Source of the DNA: Saccoglossus kowalevskii
Lineage: Eukaryota; Hemichordata; Enteropneusta; Harrimaniidae
NCBI RefSeq assembly: GCF_000003605.2
Contig: NW_003155738.1
Coordinates: 390,899-454,898 of the forward strand
Reading direction: 5' to 3'
Length of the DNA stretch: 64,000 nucleotides
Both the position numbers and the translations under genes were made by a program. This document shows positions 12,001-22,860 of this stretch, piece by piece. Under the pieces are notes generated by a model, which made no database searches, was not told the origin of the DNA, and worked only from the letters and a program-made list of their open reading frames with translations. The stretch's first letter is position 1. Every line of letters starts with the position of its first letter.

Positions 12001-13462
12001 TTCATTAAAACATGTCTTCGGTTGAGACATTTTTCTATGTGTCGTGATTGTAAACACTTTACAAAATGTGTGTCTAGTAAAAACACTTTTAAAAGTGTTG
12101 AGATAATAATCACTTTTCATACATGTTCCTGGTGGGAACACTTTACAAATGTGCGACCAGTAAAACACTTTTAAAAGTGTTGTGATAATAAGCACGTGTT
12201 TCTAATGGCACCACTGTACATGGGTTATGGGCAAAAGCATCCCACGAAATGTTCTAATATACACTTCTCGCAATTATGCAGATTATAAACACTTTAGGTG
12301 TTTTTAAAGTGTAGACAAGCTTATAAACACTTTAAATGTTTTATCACACAAAAGTAAAATTGTTTTATTTTAAAATAGTAGTGTTGTAAACTAACTCAAT
12401 TGCGATTTTAAGAAAAACGCTTAATGTGTTTAATTATAAATCACTTAAAAGTTATTTTAAAGTGGGGACAAAAATGTGTCATATTTTAAAACACCTAGAT
12501 TTACAGTGCAAGAGTTAATATAAATATAAAGCTATCATAACTGGCCACTATTCATTATAAACCAAACAACATGATTGTATAAGAAACGCAGATAATTGTG
12601 GAGTTAATTAGTTGTACAGATTAAATCAATCAATCAGCTTGATGATTGCTGCAATGTGGTGTAATTGTTAACCCAGTTATTTATGTAAAATCCAAAGTTC
12701 AAAGTTTTACATGTCAACTGTAATGTCTTGTTAATTGACTATAGAATGCATGGACAAATAACGACGAATGCATGGAGAAGTAATTACAATAAAGTAATTA
12801 CAAAAAAATATAAGAAACAGCACTACGTCTATATATCTACCATCTGTATTATGTTCATTTAATCTGAACTGTAACTGTCTATTAAATATTTTATACACAC
12901 TCACAACAGAAACAAATCAAGGCGATTGTCTTTGTTTATGTCCGATTAGAAAATACAACTTCCATAAAATTCGTTACCATTTATACGTAATAACTTAATT
13001 GTCTGGATTAATGTGATTTCAAGTTTATAAACTAGTGTTTCATGTATCATCGTCTACGTTCATACGTTTACGATTTGCTTACTCGAGTTCTTTAGACCAA
13101 GGCAATTGGTGGGTATTTTATAAACATCATTTAAACAAAAAACGTACATAGTGATGGCAAATTTAATAGTTACGTATATTTATTATTATTATACATCGGT
13201 GACCGTGACGCCATAAGTTACAGCGGGCCATAATTTTGCGGTATTTTCATCCTACCATATTAGGAAATGTGAATTCCAAATATGGATCCCATTCACTGAA
13301 TGACTGCCACCAGGGTTTGACCGGACACCACACAAAGAAGTTCTCTGATTCAGTTCTAAACTTGTTGGATTTCGGCATTCCCATGATGTATCATTGGGAG
13401 GAAAAGATTCATATTGATAAGGTTGTTACATCTATATTTTTCGGTATTCTCCTCGTAATAAC

Positions 13463-13505
<43 letters not shown>

Positions 13506-14239
13506 GAAATATTTTGATAAACACTGGTAAAATATGAGATTATTTTTGAAAGCAAATAACACGTTATATGTACGATAAACACGTTTCTATCCCATATATT
13601 GATTGACTTACCTCTAATCACTCTAATTAGAATAATTCCCTTGTCATATAAACGACCATTGCATAACTCGGACACAACTTTTCTCCCGTCTTTAAAACAA
13701 TGCACGGCATTACATATATGAATGAGATGATATCTCTCTACGGCTTCGCAGTCTTTTAGATAATCATTGATTACCTGTGCATGGAACTCAAAGCTAACAT
13801 TGTCCCACTTGTTCTCATGAGACTGAACCAAAACCTTGAATTTTCCTAGAGGTTCTTTTGCAGGATCAATGACGCAATATCGTACTTTGGAATATTTCTC
13901 CACCAGTGCATTGATGAGGTATTCATCTGCACTACCTAAAAAGTTACACATACACATGAATGTTAAGATCAATTATATCACAGTTACAATAACATTACAA
14001 TGACAACAAACTACAGTAGGACTAAGAATAAGTCATTAAATATATACACCTACCATTTCCAGATCCAGTGGCCAGTACATGTACTTCCGGAGATTGGTCT
14101 ATTTGCATATTGGCAATCAGGTTATTTACTTCCTCTTCATAATTATCCTTCCTAGTTTTGAGCCATATTCCATTGCGGTTTCAAACCTCTCGTTTTACTC
14201 CTCCAGAAATTCGTTTAGTTCCGATATATGTTGAGCCAT
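9019..14239 (-). CDS. Histamine N-methyltransferase-like methyltransferase, three exons (exon 1 damaged)
   Basis: Three minus-strand exons fit the HNMT family of cytosolic SAM-dependent methyltransferases. Exon 1 (about 14,239-14,054) ends HVLATGSGNG, equivalent to the glycine-rich SAM motif. Exon 2 (13,935-13,612) reads DEYLINALVEKYSKV and later YHLIHICNAVHCFKD. Exon 3 (9,368-9,019) begins GWEKCRKNFKRY and ends with TAG after CDIIGSK. Its C-terminal region with KLLDFFHQKLDF follows the family layout. Both junctions are phase 1 with good consensus sites, and the joins read smoothly. The 4.2-kb intron 2 carries tandem arrays. Exon 1, read from the ATG at 14,237-14,239, hits TAA at 14,195-14,197 and needs a frame change near 14,165, so it is a pseudogene, has another start, or contains sequence errors. 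Substrate is unknown. Confidence 0.75.
9540..9785. repeat. Cluster of GTGTTTTA-type short repeats
   Basis: Repeated AAAACAC / GTGTTTTA words spaced 20-60 bp apart inside the large intron. They resemble the words of the array at 11,880-12,490 and may be a decayed extension of it. Confidence 0.5.
10110..10620. repeat. 144-bp tandem repeat (about three copies)
   Basis: The word GCTTACGTATATGACATGTA occurs at 10,336 and again at 10,480, exactly 144 bp apart, and the flanking bases match throughout. A more diverged third unit lies upstream from about 10,110. Open frames on the minus strand repeat the same peptide because of the tandem structure, so they are not genes. Confidence 0.85.
11880..12490. 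repeat. Degenerate tandem array with palindromic AACACTTTTAAAAGTGTT
   Basis: Units of about 60-80 bp share words such as AATGTGTGTCTAGT, AAACACTTT and TGTGATAATAA. A perfect 18-bp palindrome, AACACTTTTAAAAGTGTT, occurs at 12,082-12,099 and 12,164-12,181, 82 bp apart. The array lies in the large intron of the HNMT-like gene. A minus-strand open frame across it (11,914-12,195) is a by-product of the repeat. Confidence 0.75.
13236..13440. other. Unidentified segment open on both strands
   Basis: This block is less AT-rich than its surroundings and is open on both strands. The plus frame reads GNVNSKYGSHSLNDCHQGLT. A minus frame reads FFVWCPVKPWWQSFSEWDPY. It lies in intron 2 of the HNMT-like gene. 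I do not recognise either protein. It could be an exon of a nested gene or part of an old transposon. Confidence 0.3.
13467..13505. repeat. (TTA)n microsatellite
   Basis: About 13 copies of the ATT/TTA trinucleotide beside exon 2 of the HNMT-like gene. It accounts for polyasparagine and polyleucine runs in spurious frames. Confidence 0.95.
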
Positions 14240-16650
14240 TGAAATTAAATTCAGTTGGATGAACTTGAAAATAGATGAACATTTAGTAGTCATAAAATAG
14301 CCCAGTTACTATCCAAACTAAAAAATCCTTTACATAATGTACAATGGGGTGAGAACAAATTAGCCTGTGACACACAGACTCCTAGCTAATGGCTGCTGTT
14401 TGATAGAACGAAAAAGAGTACTTTCCGAGTAAATACTGAACGAAACCATACACCGTTAGCGAAGTGTTAGAGACGAGTACTCTACTTTCTCACAAGCAAA
14501 CAATTGTTAACGAGGATTTTAGCTATTCACATGACATACATCAATATGCGTATGTTCCTATCGAAGAAGGAATTGATGATTTGTCTACATTGTATTGAAT
14601 ACTCAAACGCCATAAAACATATGTAGAACTAAAATCAACAAAAAATAATATATAGTTCACGTAGGGGATAATTCCTAAAATGTCAAGCTTGAACAGTTTC
14701 TTGTTTCAAACAATAATTGCATTATTAGGTTTTAACATACGTGAACAGATAAATAATTATTATTAATATTACTGTTATTATTACTGAATACTTACTCATA
14801 TGAAACTGTTAATTAATAATTTTATTTTATTTTAAAGGATCAATACTGTAGAAAATACAAAGGGCACAAGGAATATTAAACGTACATTAAAGACGTAAAC
14901 AGCTTCACAAGGATAAAAGTTTTACATTGTGACCAGCAGGATTAAAGATTTTAATATACATTCTACCAAATTTCATATTGGTGTGGTTAGTTGTTCAGTT
15001 AGTAGTAAATGTGAATTAACAATTAACAATGTGCATGACTTGGGTATTCGACATGGGCATAATTAATGAGGTCACATGATCAGCTAACAATTATACTAAA
15101 GTCTCCACCTGTGTGCACAATGGGTATTTAGTAGTAAATGTGTATCTACATCCCATCTCATAGAAGAATAATTGAAAATTTAATTTTACTTTAAATGCCC
15201 ATGAAATTAATCACGTAAATGTGAATATAAACATATGCACAGATCAATTAGGAAATAAATGAACAGCCAGAATTAATATGCAAAGTTTCAATCCACAACT
15301 ATCATGACCAATCTTATTATTATCTTATGGTTTCCAGTCACGATTAAATTCATTAAACTGCCAAATTTGATCATCTGTGATATTAACCATGCACCTGCGC
15401 CATGGATACTATAATAAGATGAGTATTTATGGAATGGAGTACGATACACTGCATGTTAATGCATGATAACGGGACAAGAATTGGGGTATGAAAAACACAC
15501 AAAATTTAAACAGACGAAAAACACAAAAAATTTGAAGCTAAATCGACACTGTTCGATGGTCGAGTAGTTTAATAATTGGCAGCACACAATATTATAATGT
15601 ACACTCTATGCGGCATACACACGATTTGGAGACCTCACAATGACTTTCAATTGGGATCGTTTGTTCGGTATATAGAATACTTGGGTGGGTCAATGGCAGA
15701 GGTCAAGTTGAAATGTGGTCATATGGCTGATCTAAATAAGATCTAGATTATGGCGCGACACACGAGCAAGACATTTTTGAACACTCGCAAATTAAAATAA
15801 TATAATAAAACATTTTGCGATGGTGGAAATAATAAATCAGTACGTACGTGCAAACAAATCGGTTCGAACACGTAACCTTGGACGTAGGTGGCACTGTAAC
15901 AGCAACGTGACCCCACTATATATTAAATAAAATAGGGCGCCTGTGTTGGCCGAAAATGATGGAAGATCGTCACGATATCAGGTCATTTAAAATTACAGTT
16001 AGATAAACACAGCATCACCATCAAAACGAGGGAGTCTAAATCATTCAGTCGTTTGGAGCGTGTCCTAATATTTAGTCATTTATACGAGTCAATGGGTACC
16101 GTTGATGGCGATATGTCCAACTCGCTTATAAATCTAAATTTCATCGCGGTGGATTTTCTATCACAACATTTGGCGATTTCGACAAATATGTTTTGCACAT
16201 CCCTAAATTCGCACTGTCAGTCGTCCGCAACATCAACACAGTAAGGCACCGTTAACATCAGAATGTCGACAAAACATTCCCACAAACAGTCACTATAAAC
16301 AAACAATACTGTGACCATCAATCACACGAAATAATTATTTTCTTGAATAATTAACTTGAATCATGTATGACGGCTCCAGCGATGACTTTACGTTGAAAAT
16401 TCGTTGTCCAAATAATCGGACAAAGCGTATATCTTGTATGCTTTGATCTACCAACTAAGGTCTCCCATATCGACTAACCAAACACATTTTTGTAGCAAAG
16501 TAATCCATGCAGATTATATCTTCAACCAGATGATTTTTGAGATTCTGCCTTCGTAGAATTGATCAGTAGAAATATCGCGTGCTTCACCAAATGAATTTAC
16601 AACTTCTACTTGTGTTTTGATAGTGCCTAACTCATGATGGCTATCACAAG
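14240..16650. other. No recognisable gene
   Basis: AT-rich sequence upstream of the HNMT-like exon 1. A 63-codon plus frame at 16,053-16,244 and the opposite strand there are open but show no family motif. No promoter element could be assigned. Confidence 0.45.
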
Positions 16651-16659
16651 AAGACCGTT

Positions 16660-16950
16660 TCATTGCACTAATTAATCTAATTTACAACAATGTACAATTA
16701 CTTACTCGGGTCAACAACGCCCTCACTGCTCCTTCTCTCTTTTCTCAGGGCACCAGACAAGGGTGCGCCTTCTTGCCTAGCTATATTTATTTGTATCGAA
16801 CCCCTTCCAGACAAAATCAGAAGTACCAAGATCTCGTGGAACCAAACAGTAATGGGCACAATATCAAATTAACAGCATATGCCGACGACATCGAGGTTTG
16901 TATTACAACAGTCCCCACACTGATTAAACTTATATCTTTTAACGTTCTTT
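16660..16950 (+). pseudogene. L1-like reverse transcriptase fragment
   Basis: Across two plus frames the block shows GTRQG-type sequence (read as CAGGGCACCAGACAAGGG), then NGHNIKLTAYADDIEVCITT. The YADD core is the catalytic RT motif of non-LTR elements, and the spacing to the QGC block is typical. A frameshift lies around 16,770. The ends are lost. It is probably a relic of an L1/Tx1-type LINE, unrelated in orientation to the larger fragment at 17.7-18.9 kb. Confidence 0.75.
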
Positions 16951-17649
16951 TAACTCTAAAATCATGCGTACTGTTCCACCACTTAATATTACTGGAATAA
17001 TAAATAGTTACATTGTTTTGGGTTTCATCTTAGAAGTAGTTTGACTAACTGTACAGTCAATTGGAACGATCTTGTATAGAAGATTGAAAATAAACTGGAA
17101 TATATACCAGTTCTCCAGTATCGCTTGCTTGTCTCACTCCGTCAGTGGACTCCACAGACTACTTGTTTATTTTTATGATCTTGAATTAATTTGAGTAAAT
17201 ATCCAATTACCTGATAATTATAACACCCAATATATGTATAGTCACGAGAAAGCTTGAAAGTTTGTTGTTTGTTGACATTTGTTGCAGACTTTTGTTCAAT
17301 TTTGGATTTTCAAGTGACATTTTAATGTATACCCACTCTCAACTGCTGTAGAAAAAGCGTCCACAATGAGGTGTGCTTTTGTGATTGGACCCTAAGCAGC
17401 TTTACGGTTAGCAGCTTCGTGAATTGGATAGGTCAGGATAATGAACATGCATGTGTTACAGCTTCAATATAAAGCATATTACAGTTTTTTTATACAGTTA
17501 AGTTGAACATATTAGCACAATTATTGATTCGTTTTTATACTTTTTGCATTTTGCGCATGTTGCTAATATCGCTAACATTGATTGTTTATGATTGAAAACA
17601 CAAATATTTATCAACACGACAATGTTCACAACTTATCAACCTTCAAGCC

Positions 17650-18940
17650 ATTTCCACTTTTTGTTAAATCGTGCAATGGTATCAGTGCTAAAATCAATTT
17701 CCATTTCTATTAAATAAGCATTTTGCACCTGGTATTTTACGCTTACAACGTCTGGTTCACATTTTTACGCCGAGAAGAATAAATATGCTGTTTGCACATC
17801 AAAATAAAATGATTCAAAAGTAGACAATACTTTATATCATAAAGACCCAAACTTATATCTCTATCTGATAATAGTACATGTTTGTGTGTCCTGCTTTTCC
17901 ATGCTTTTTTGACACGTGAAGAAAAGATGTTCTACTGTTTCTGTATCTGCATTGCAAAAAGTACTTAAAGAACATCTACTACTTTCTATAAACATAACGT
18001 GTTATTGGTATAAATGATTTTATGTAGTCTCGTATCAACAGTACAATGGTTATACAAGTTATAGATGAATTTCTAACTTCTCTTTCCATTTCTTGTGATC
18101 TTTTAATGGTTGATCATGATTAGTCATTAGGCATTTATACAAAAATTTATGTGGATTAGACTTATCTTGAAAGTTATTAAAGAATATTGCAATAGCAAGA
18201 ATCAATTTTCGGGTCCGAGTTTCAAGATTTCTCCAAGAAATAAGAATAGATTTCAGCAAAGCGGGAAATTCAAAAAATACATGGAAGTTATACTTCTGAA
18301 CAAACTCGCTATATTTATAGAAAAAGCCATCCTCATTTAGTAAATCATGTATATACCAAATATTTTTTCTCTGTCAACTTCTCCTATCTACATACTCGTA
18401 CTTAATTTGAATTTAGCCATACATTTTGGCTCTGTATATTTTCGGGGGTGACCACTTGTTTAATGCAAAAAACGCCAAAATGGTTTTGATTTCTTTTTTT
18501 ACATCTCTCAACATATTTTTTATCAGACTCACAAATTTTGGAATAACTATCGTTTTCTTGAAAGAGTGCCATCCGTGGGTGTTCATTTTTTTTAGACGAC
18601 CGTATTACCCAACTAGCTTTTAATGATTTTGAAAAAAATAACAAATCGGGCATATTTAATCCACCCTTCTCCCTAGGCAGCTTTAATATCTTCTTTAAAA
18701 TTTGGGGTCTTTTGTTATTCCAAACAAATTGGTCAATAAGATGATTTATTTTTTCCAGTATGTATAAAGGGGGTGTTAGCAAAGCCGTAAAGATATGTAT
18801 TAATTGAGGAATGGCCACCGTATATTGTGCGCCCTCTACGCAGCCGCGGTATATGTAGTTCCAATAACGTTTTGTTAGTACCATATTCGGAATATGAACA
18901 CAGGATATATTTATGCACAGAAAATAATAAGAGCAACAAT
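17650..18940 (-). mobile_element. L1/Tx1-like LINE, C-terminal part of ORF2
   Basis: The minus frame 18,884-18,402 encodes a 160-residue stretch with LLTPPLYILEKINHLIDQFVW and REKGGLNMPDLLF. That is the post-RT region of L1-clade ORF2 (FIWxxKxxRI, then GGLxxPDL). A second frame at 18,259-18,059 continues with FLYKCLMTN and KKWKEKLEI. Around 17,900-17,960 a third frame shows CNADTETVEHLFFTC, the Cys/His zinc-binding motif near the LINE C-terminus. The order is correct but the frames differ, so the element is dead. The 5' part, including the RT core, is absent. Confidence 0.8.
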
Positions 18941-18944
18941 GATG

Positions 18945-19900
18945 TAACCCCGAAGAAACATTAACAGTTCTAGCATATTTACAAGAAGTAGGTGTTGCAA
19001 ATAGTTAAGCTAATGCCTAAACATTGAATAAATAATTCACATCCAAACTAAATGTATATTGACAACTAAAACAAATGGAGGGTTAAACCATTGACTAAGC
19101 TAGATCTCTAGACGACTCCAAAAGTGTGACTTTGTAGATAATTAGAATCACAAATAAAAGATCAAAGTCTTGATACATATTGATCAGTTTGTTTCTATGC
19201 AAAAATTTAGAGAAGAGAAGCATACTAACCTTGAGACATTTACAAGAGCAGCTCTAAAAGTTGTCGACTTACTGATTAAAATTATAGAGGATGATTTCAA
19301 ACAAGAACTTAGCCAAACACAAGGTCATTGGTCAAAAGCCACATTAGTTGCCTGTCACAGAGCTGTTCTTTAGCGATAAACATTGTTCGGATAGATTGCC
19401 GACATATTGTAATAGTATTTAAAACAAAACACAGTTAAAAATGGCAGAGATACTATTGTAAGAGAGTCTCTACTTTGTATTCAATGATAAGTATGCCTTT
19501 ACAGTCTTAAAAGACAAATCACACATGATGATATAATACTGTTGATTTGTCAAAATATTTTCTCAAACGATTTATAACCTTTGATATAATCTCATCACGA
19601 GACGCAGATATTTACACCATAAGAGATAATGACATCATCACGCGGATTATGTCTGAAAGAAACATCTGTCAATCTATTTGTCATGGTATATCCTAATCAT
19701 AAACGCACACGAGCATGCTGTTAACCACAGTGCCTTTTGTCATTACAATACACGATATTTGGAATAAAATAGTTTGTCCCCTAGAAATTGGTTGCGGTAG
19801 AGATCGATATTTCAGATTAATATTGTTAATATTTGCTTATTGATTTCCACGAGTCAACTTTGTATATGTTGAAACAAGTTTTATAATAAAATATTATACA
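18945..19900. other. No recognisable gene
   Basis: AT-rich sequence. A 67-codon plus frame at 19,170-19,373 has no recognisable motif. Confidence 0.4.
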
Positions 19901-19939
19901 ATGTGTATTCATTGTCGTGAGAACTGTGCACTTAATGTT

Positions 19940-21365
19940 GAGATCAGCAAGATTTCTCGCCAACGTTGACTACATGATAACATCAACACTAACACAAGCT
20001 TATCTAAAATATAGATCGCAGACTAAAAAATCGTAAAACAAAACAAAAAGTACAGATTTCAACTAAGCTCTTTGCCGAGCTGGAGTGCATGATTTTGAGT
20101 CGTGATCAGAGAATGGCATCAGGTGATTTTCCCACATCCCATTGTGTGATGCACGTAATGGCGTTCTCCGTCTTCTGCCTATAACGCGTACACACCAAAA
20201 CACCCACGATATGTGAAATACATTTATGGTTTGTTGATCTGTATTCCGTAAGAAAAAAGATACAGATTTCAGATAAAATCCTTGCCAAGTTAGATTGTCA
20301 AAAATTTGGAGAATGACACCGTGTAATTTTCTTATTGCGCATTCCACTATAATAGAATGTTCGAAGTCTTGATTTAATTGAGGGCATCAATGTTCATTTA
20401 AGGTATTGCCAATTTGTTTGTACTTTTATATAAAGGGTCCATTAACACGAACGAATAAAACATCTCTACTTTAGAAAGTTCGAATTTCAAAATCGTCATT
20501 ATATATTGGTTTTTTTATTACACTCTCTCGCTTTTCAATGAACCCGAAGTCAAACCACTTGGATGAGGTGTGTTTTGTATGTATTTATGAGTACAACCAA
20601 GAAAATAGATTCAGTATCGTCTGTCGTTCAACTTTCCTACATAAGTTAGTTTAAGGTGTGATTTGTATTCACATGTCTAGGTACTAAAGTTAGTCAGTGA
20701 AACAAATAGCTTAGCCCCCTTATGTTTTAAATGGAACAGTAGCCCGTACAGTATAATGGCCTGTTTATTCTATACCATACAGTAGTATTGTATGAAATAA
20801 CAAGGCTGAAATGAGTTTATGTTGTTCATTAATCAGAAAGAAATAGTGAATTTGCGTCTTGCTATTTATTTCTCGAATCTCATAAATTGTCTTCTGATAC
20901 AAGCATGGAAATAGTTGTATAATGGAAAGATATTTTGTCATCGTTGATTTCATGATAGCATCAACATTCTATTACAAGCGATGTATATAATACAGATTGC
21001 AGAAACCAAATTATAAATAAAATACAAAAGGTTTCCACTGACCTAATCGTCGAGCTGGAGGGTATGATTTTTTGTTTGACCGCAGAACAACATCCGATAA
21101 TTTTCCACATCCTATTGTGCGAGTAGAGTGTGTCAGGTTTGTGACAAGTACAGAACAACACTAAATTCCCTAAACAGGTGAGACACATACATCTGCATGG
21201 ATCAACTTTATGACAATTGGGATTCACAACATTTATGCAAGTCGGAGCTGCAATTGAATCCATCTGCAACATTTAATAAAGCACTTTTACCGATCGTTGC
21301 GACAAGCATTGCAGTGGAAGCTCATGACGACGTGAGTAAACATTATATGTTTGCTTATAACCAAC
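19940..21365 (+). repeat. Inverted copy of the promoter-proximal block of the LamG gene (with extra units)
   Basis: Several diverged units share words such as ATTTCAACTAAGCTCTTTGC (20,057), ATTTTCC...CATCCCATTGTG and CAGGTGAGACACATACATCT (21,175). The same words occur in reverse orientation at 31,400-31,930, upstream of exon 1 of the LamG gene. The last unit (about 20,930-21,360) matches that gene's upstream sequence, exon 1 and the start of intron 1 in order. This indicates an inverted segmental duplication in which the upstream unit was also multiplied in tandem. Minus-strand frames at 20,063-20,347 are repeat by-products. Confidence 0.7.
21268..21333 (+). pseudogene. Duplicate of the LamG-gene signal-peptide exon
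   Basis: The frame reads KALLPIVATSIAVEAHDD and is followed directly by the donor GTGAGTAAACATTATATGTTT. The intact exon at 31,235-31,291 (minus strand) reads MLRFILIVATFVAVEGHGD with the same donor and downstream bases. In this copy the start codon region has changed (no ATG at the homologous position). I found no LamG exon downstream on this strand. It is probably a non-functional first-exon duplicate. Confidence 0.65.
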
Positions 21366-22639
21366 ACAATATTTATCTTAAACATCAAACAATAACTGAA
21401 TACGTCTTTTAAGCCATCTGAAAAGTAACGTGTCTAACACCACAAAAAGCATGAATACGCGAACAGTTGTTGCCCGATTTCATTGAGATATGAACTCAAA
21501 ATTAATTGAAAACAAAATATAAAATCGTTTTGAAGTATCATTCATATTTTATGAATAATTGGCCGGTGAAAACAGAGTACTATAATTTATAACAAAATTC
21601 TTCTTCACCACTTTGTAAAAGAACTAAACAATTCAAAAACTATCTATTTTTGAGAACATTGTCTTCTTTTTTTCATGTTTTATTAGCAGTAAAAAATATC
21701 AACACAATGGATTTTGTTTATTTAACAGTCACGTGACGTAATTAACGATGACATTAGTGTTTGGAATAATTTGTTGATATAATGTTGCAAGGGCTACAGT
21801 AACATGTACAAATTTTTTAGTCACTAATCAGTATAATTTGTTTTATTCAGGCTTTTTCTGTTTTGCCCAACGAAAGTCTACTATATCTTTGAAAGTAAGA
21901 GATGTCAAGATCGACAATATTACATACATAGTACTGCCAGTACTGGGTCACATGTGAAAACAAAAGTACAATTTGACATATCAATACAATTTGAAATCAG
22001 TGCCACTCCGGCAAACTTAGGTTCGCTACCTTGAAAAACATGAGGTAATATTTTGGCCGCAAGTTATGTATTTTGAGCTAAATTTCTGAAATCCATGAAT
22101 CTGTTTTGTGATGTGCGGAATAACAAACGAATGGGAACTAAATATAGAAAATAACTGATAAAATCAGGAAATAAACAAATCTCACACAGGGTCTATCGAG
22201 GTAGTCACCTATCAGGTCTCAATTGATAAATCATGTTTTTGGGGGTTAGGCGCTTAGTCGAGCACCCTATGTACCGGATCAGGAAGCAATACTTTTAAAT
22301 GAATGAGAAAACAGAAATGATCACGATTACGATATATAAAATAATTTAGTGGGGCACCCGGACTGTCGGACGCACCAACGCCTATTTTTTTCGAAGATTC
22401 CGAAGATTTCAGTTAGGAATATCCTGAGTGGGACTTCGCTATGAACAGAAGCCAACAGACTGCTAACAATCCTTGTCTAAAACAAGGCTTGTGTATAACC
22501 CAATCTATATCAATATAAAAATAAAATGGAATAAAACACCAGTTGAACAATTAAATTCTGCAAAATAAATTATGAGTAAACAAATAATTGTTTGCCAAAT
22601 CTAGCATGATAAATATTAAAGGAACCTTTATTTTCGCCT

Positions 22640-22860
22640 AAAACACTTTAAGAACATGCTTTAACAAAACATGCATTTTCCCTAGAAATGAATCATGTAA
22701 AAATTGTACACAAGGAATGATTGAAGTTGAACATTTCTTCATGGAATGTACAAAATATAGAAAACAGAATTTGTTTTCAAGTGTTGAAAAAGTGTTACTC
22801 GGAGATGAAATGGCCATTGAAATAAATAATATTTATAAATAAATATTTATTTGGAGCAAT
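22640..22860 (+). pseudogene. LINE ORF2 C-terminal fragment
   Basis: A plus frame reads CKNCTQGMIEVEHFFMECTKY followed by RKQNLFSSVEKVL. The CxxC...(E)HFxxxC pattern is the zinc-binding motif found after the RT domain in many LINEs. No RT core precedes it. It is a short relic that ends with a stop at about 22,842. Confidence 0.6.
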
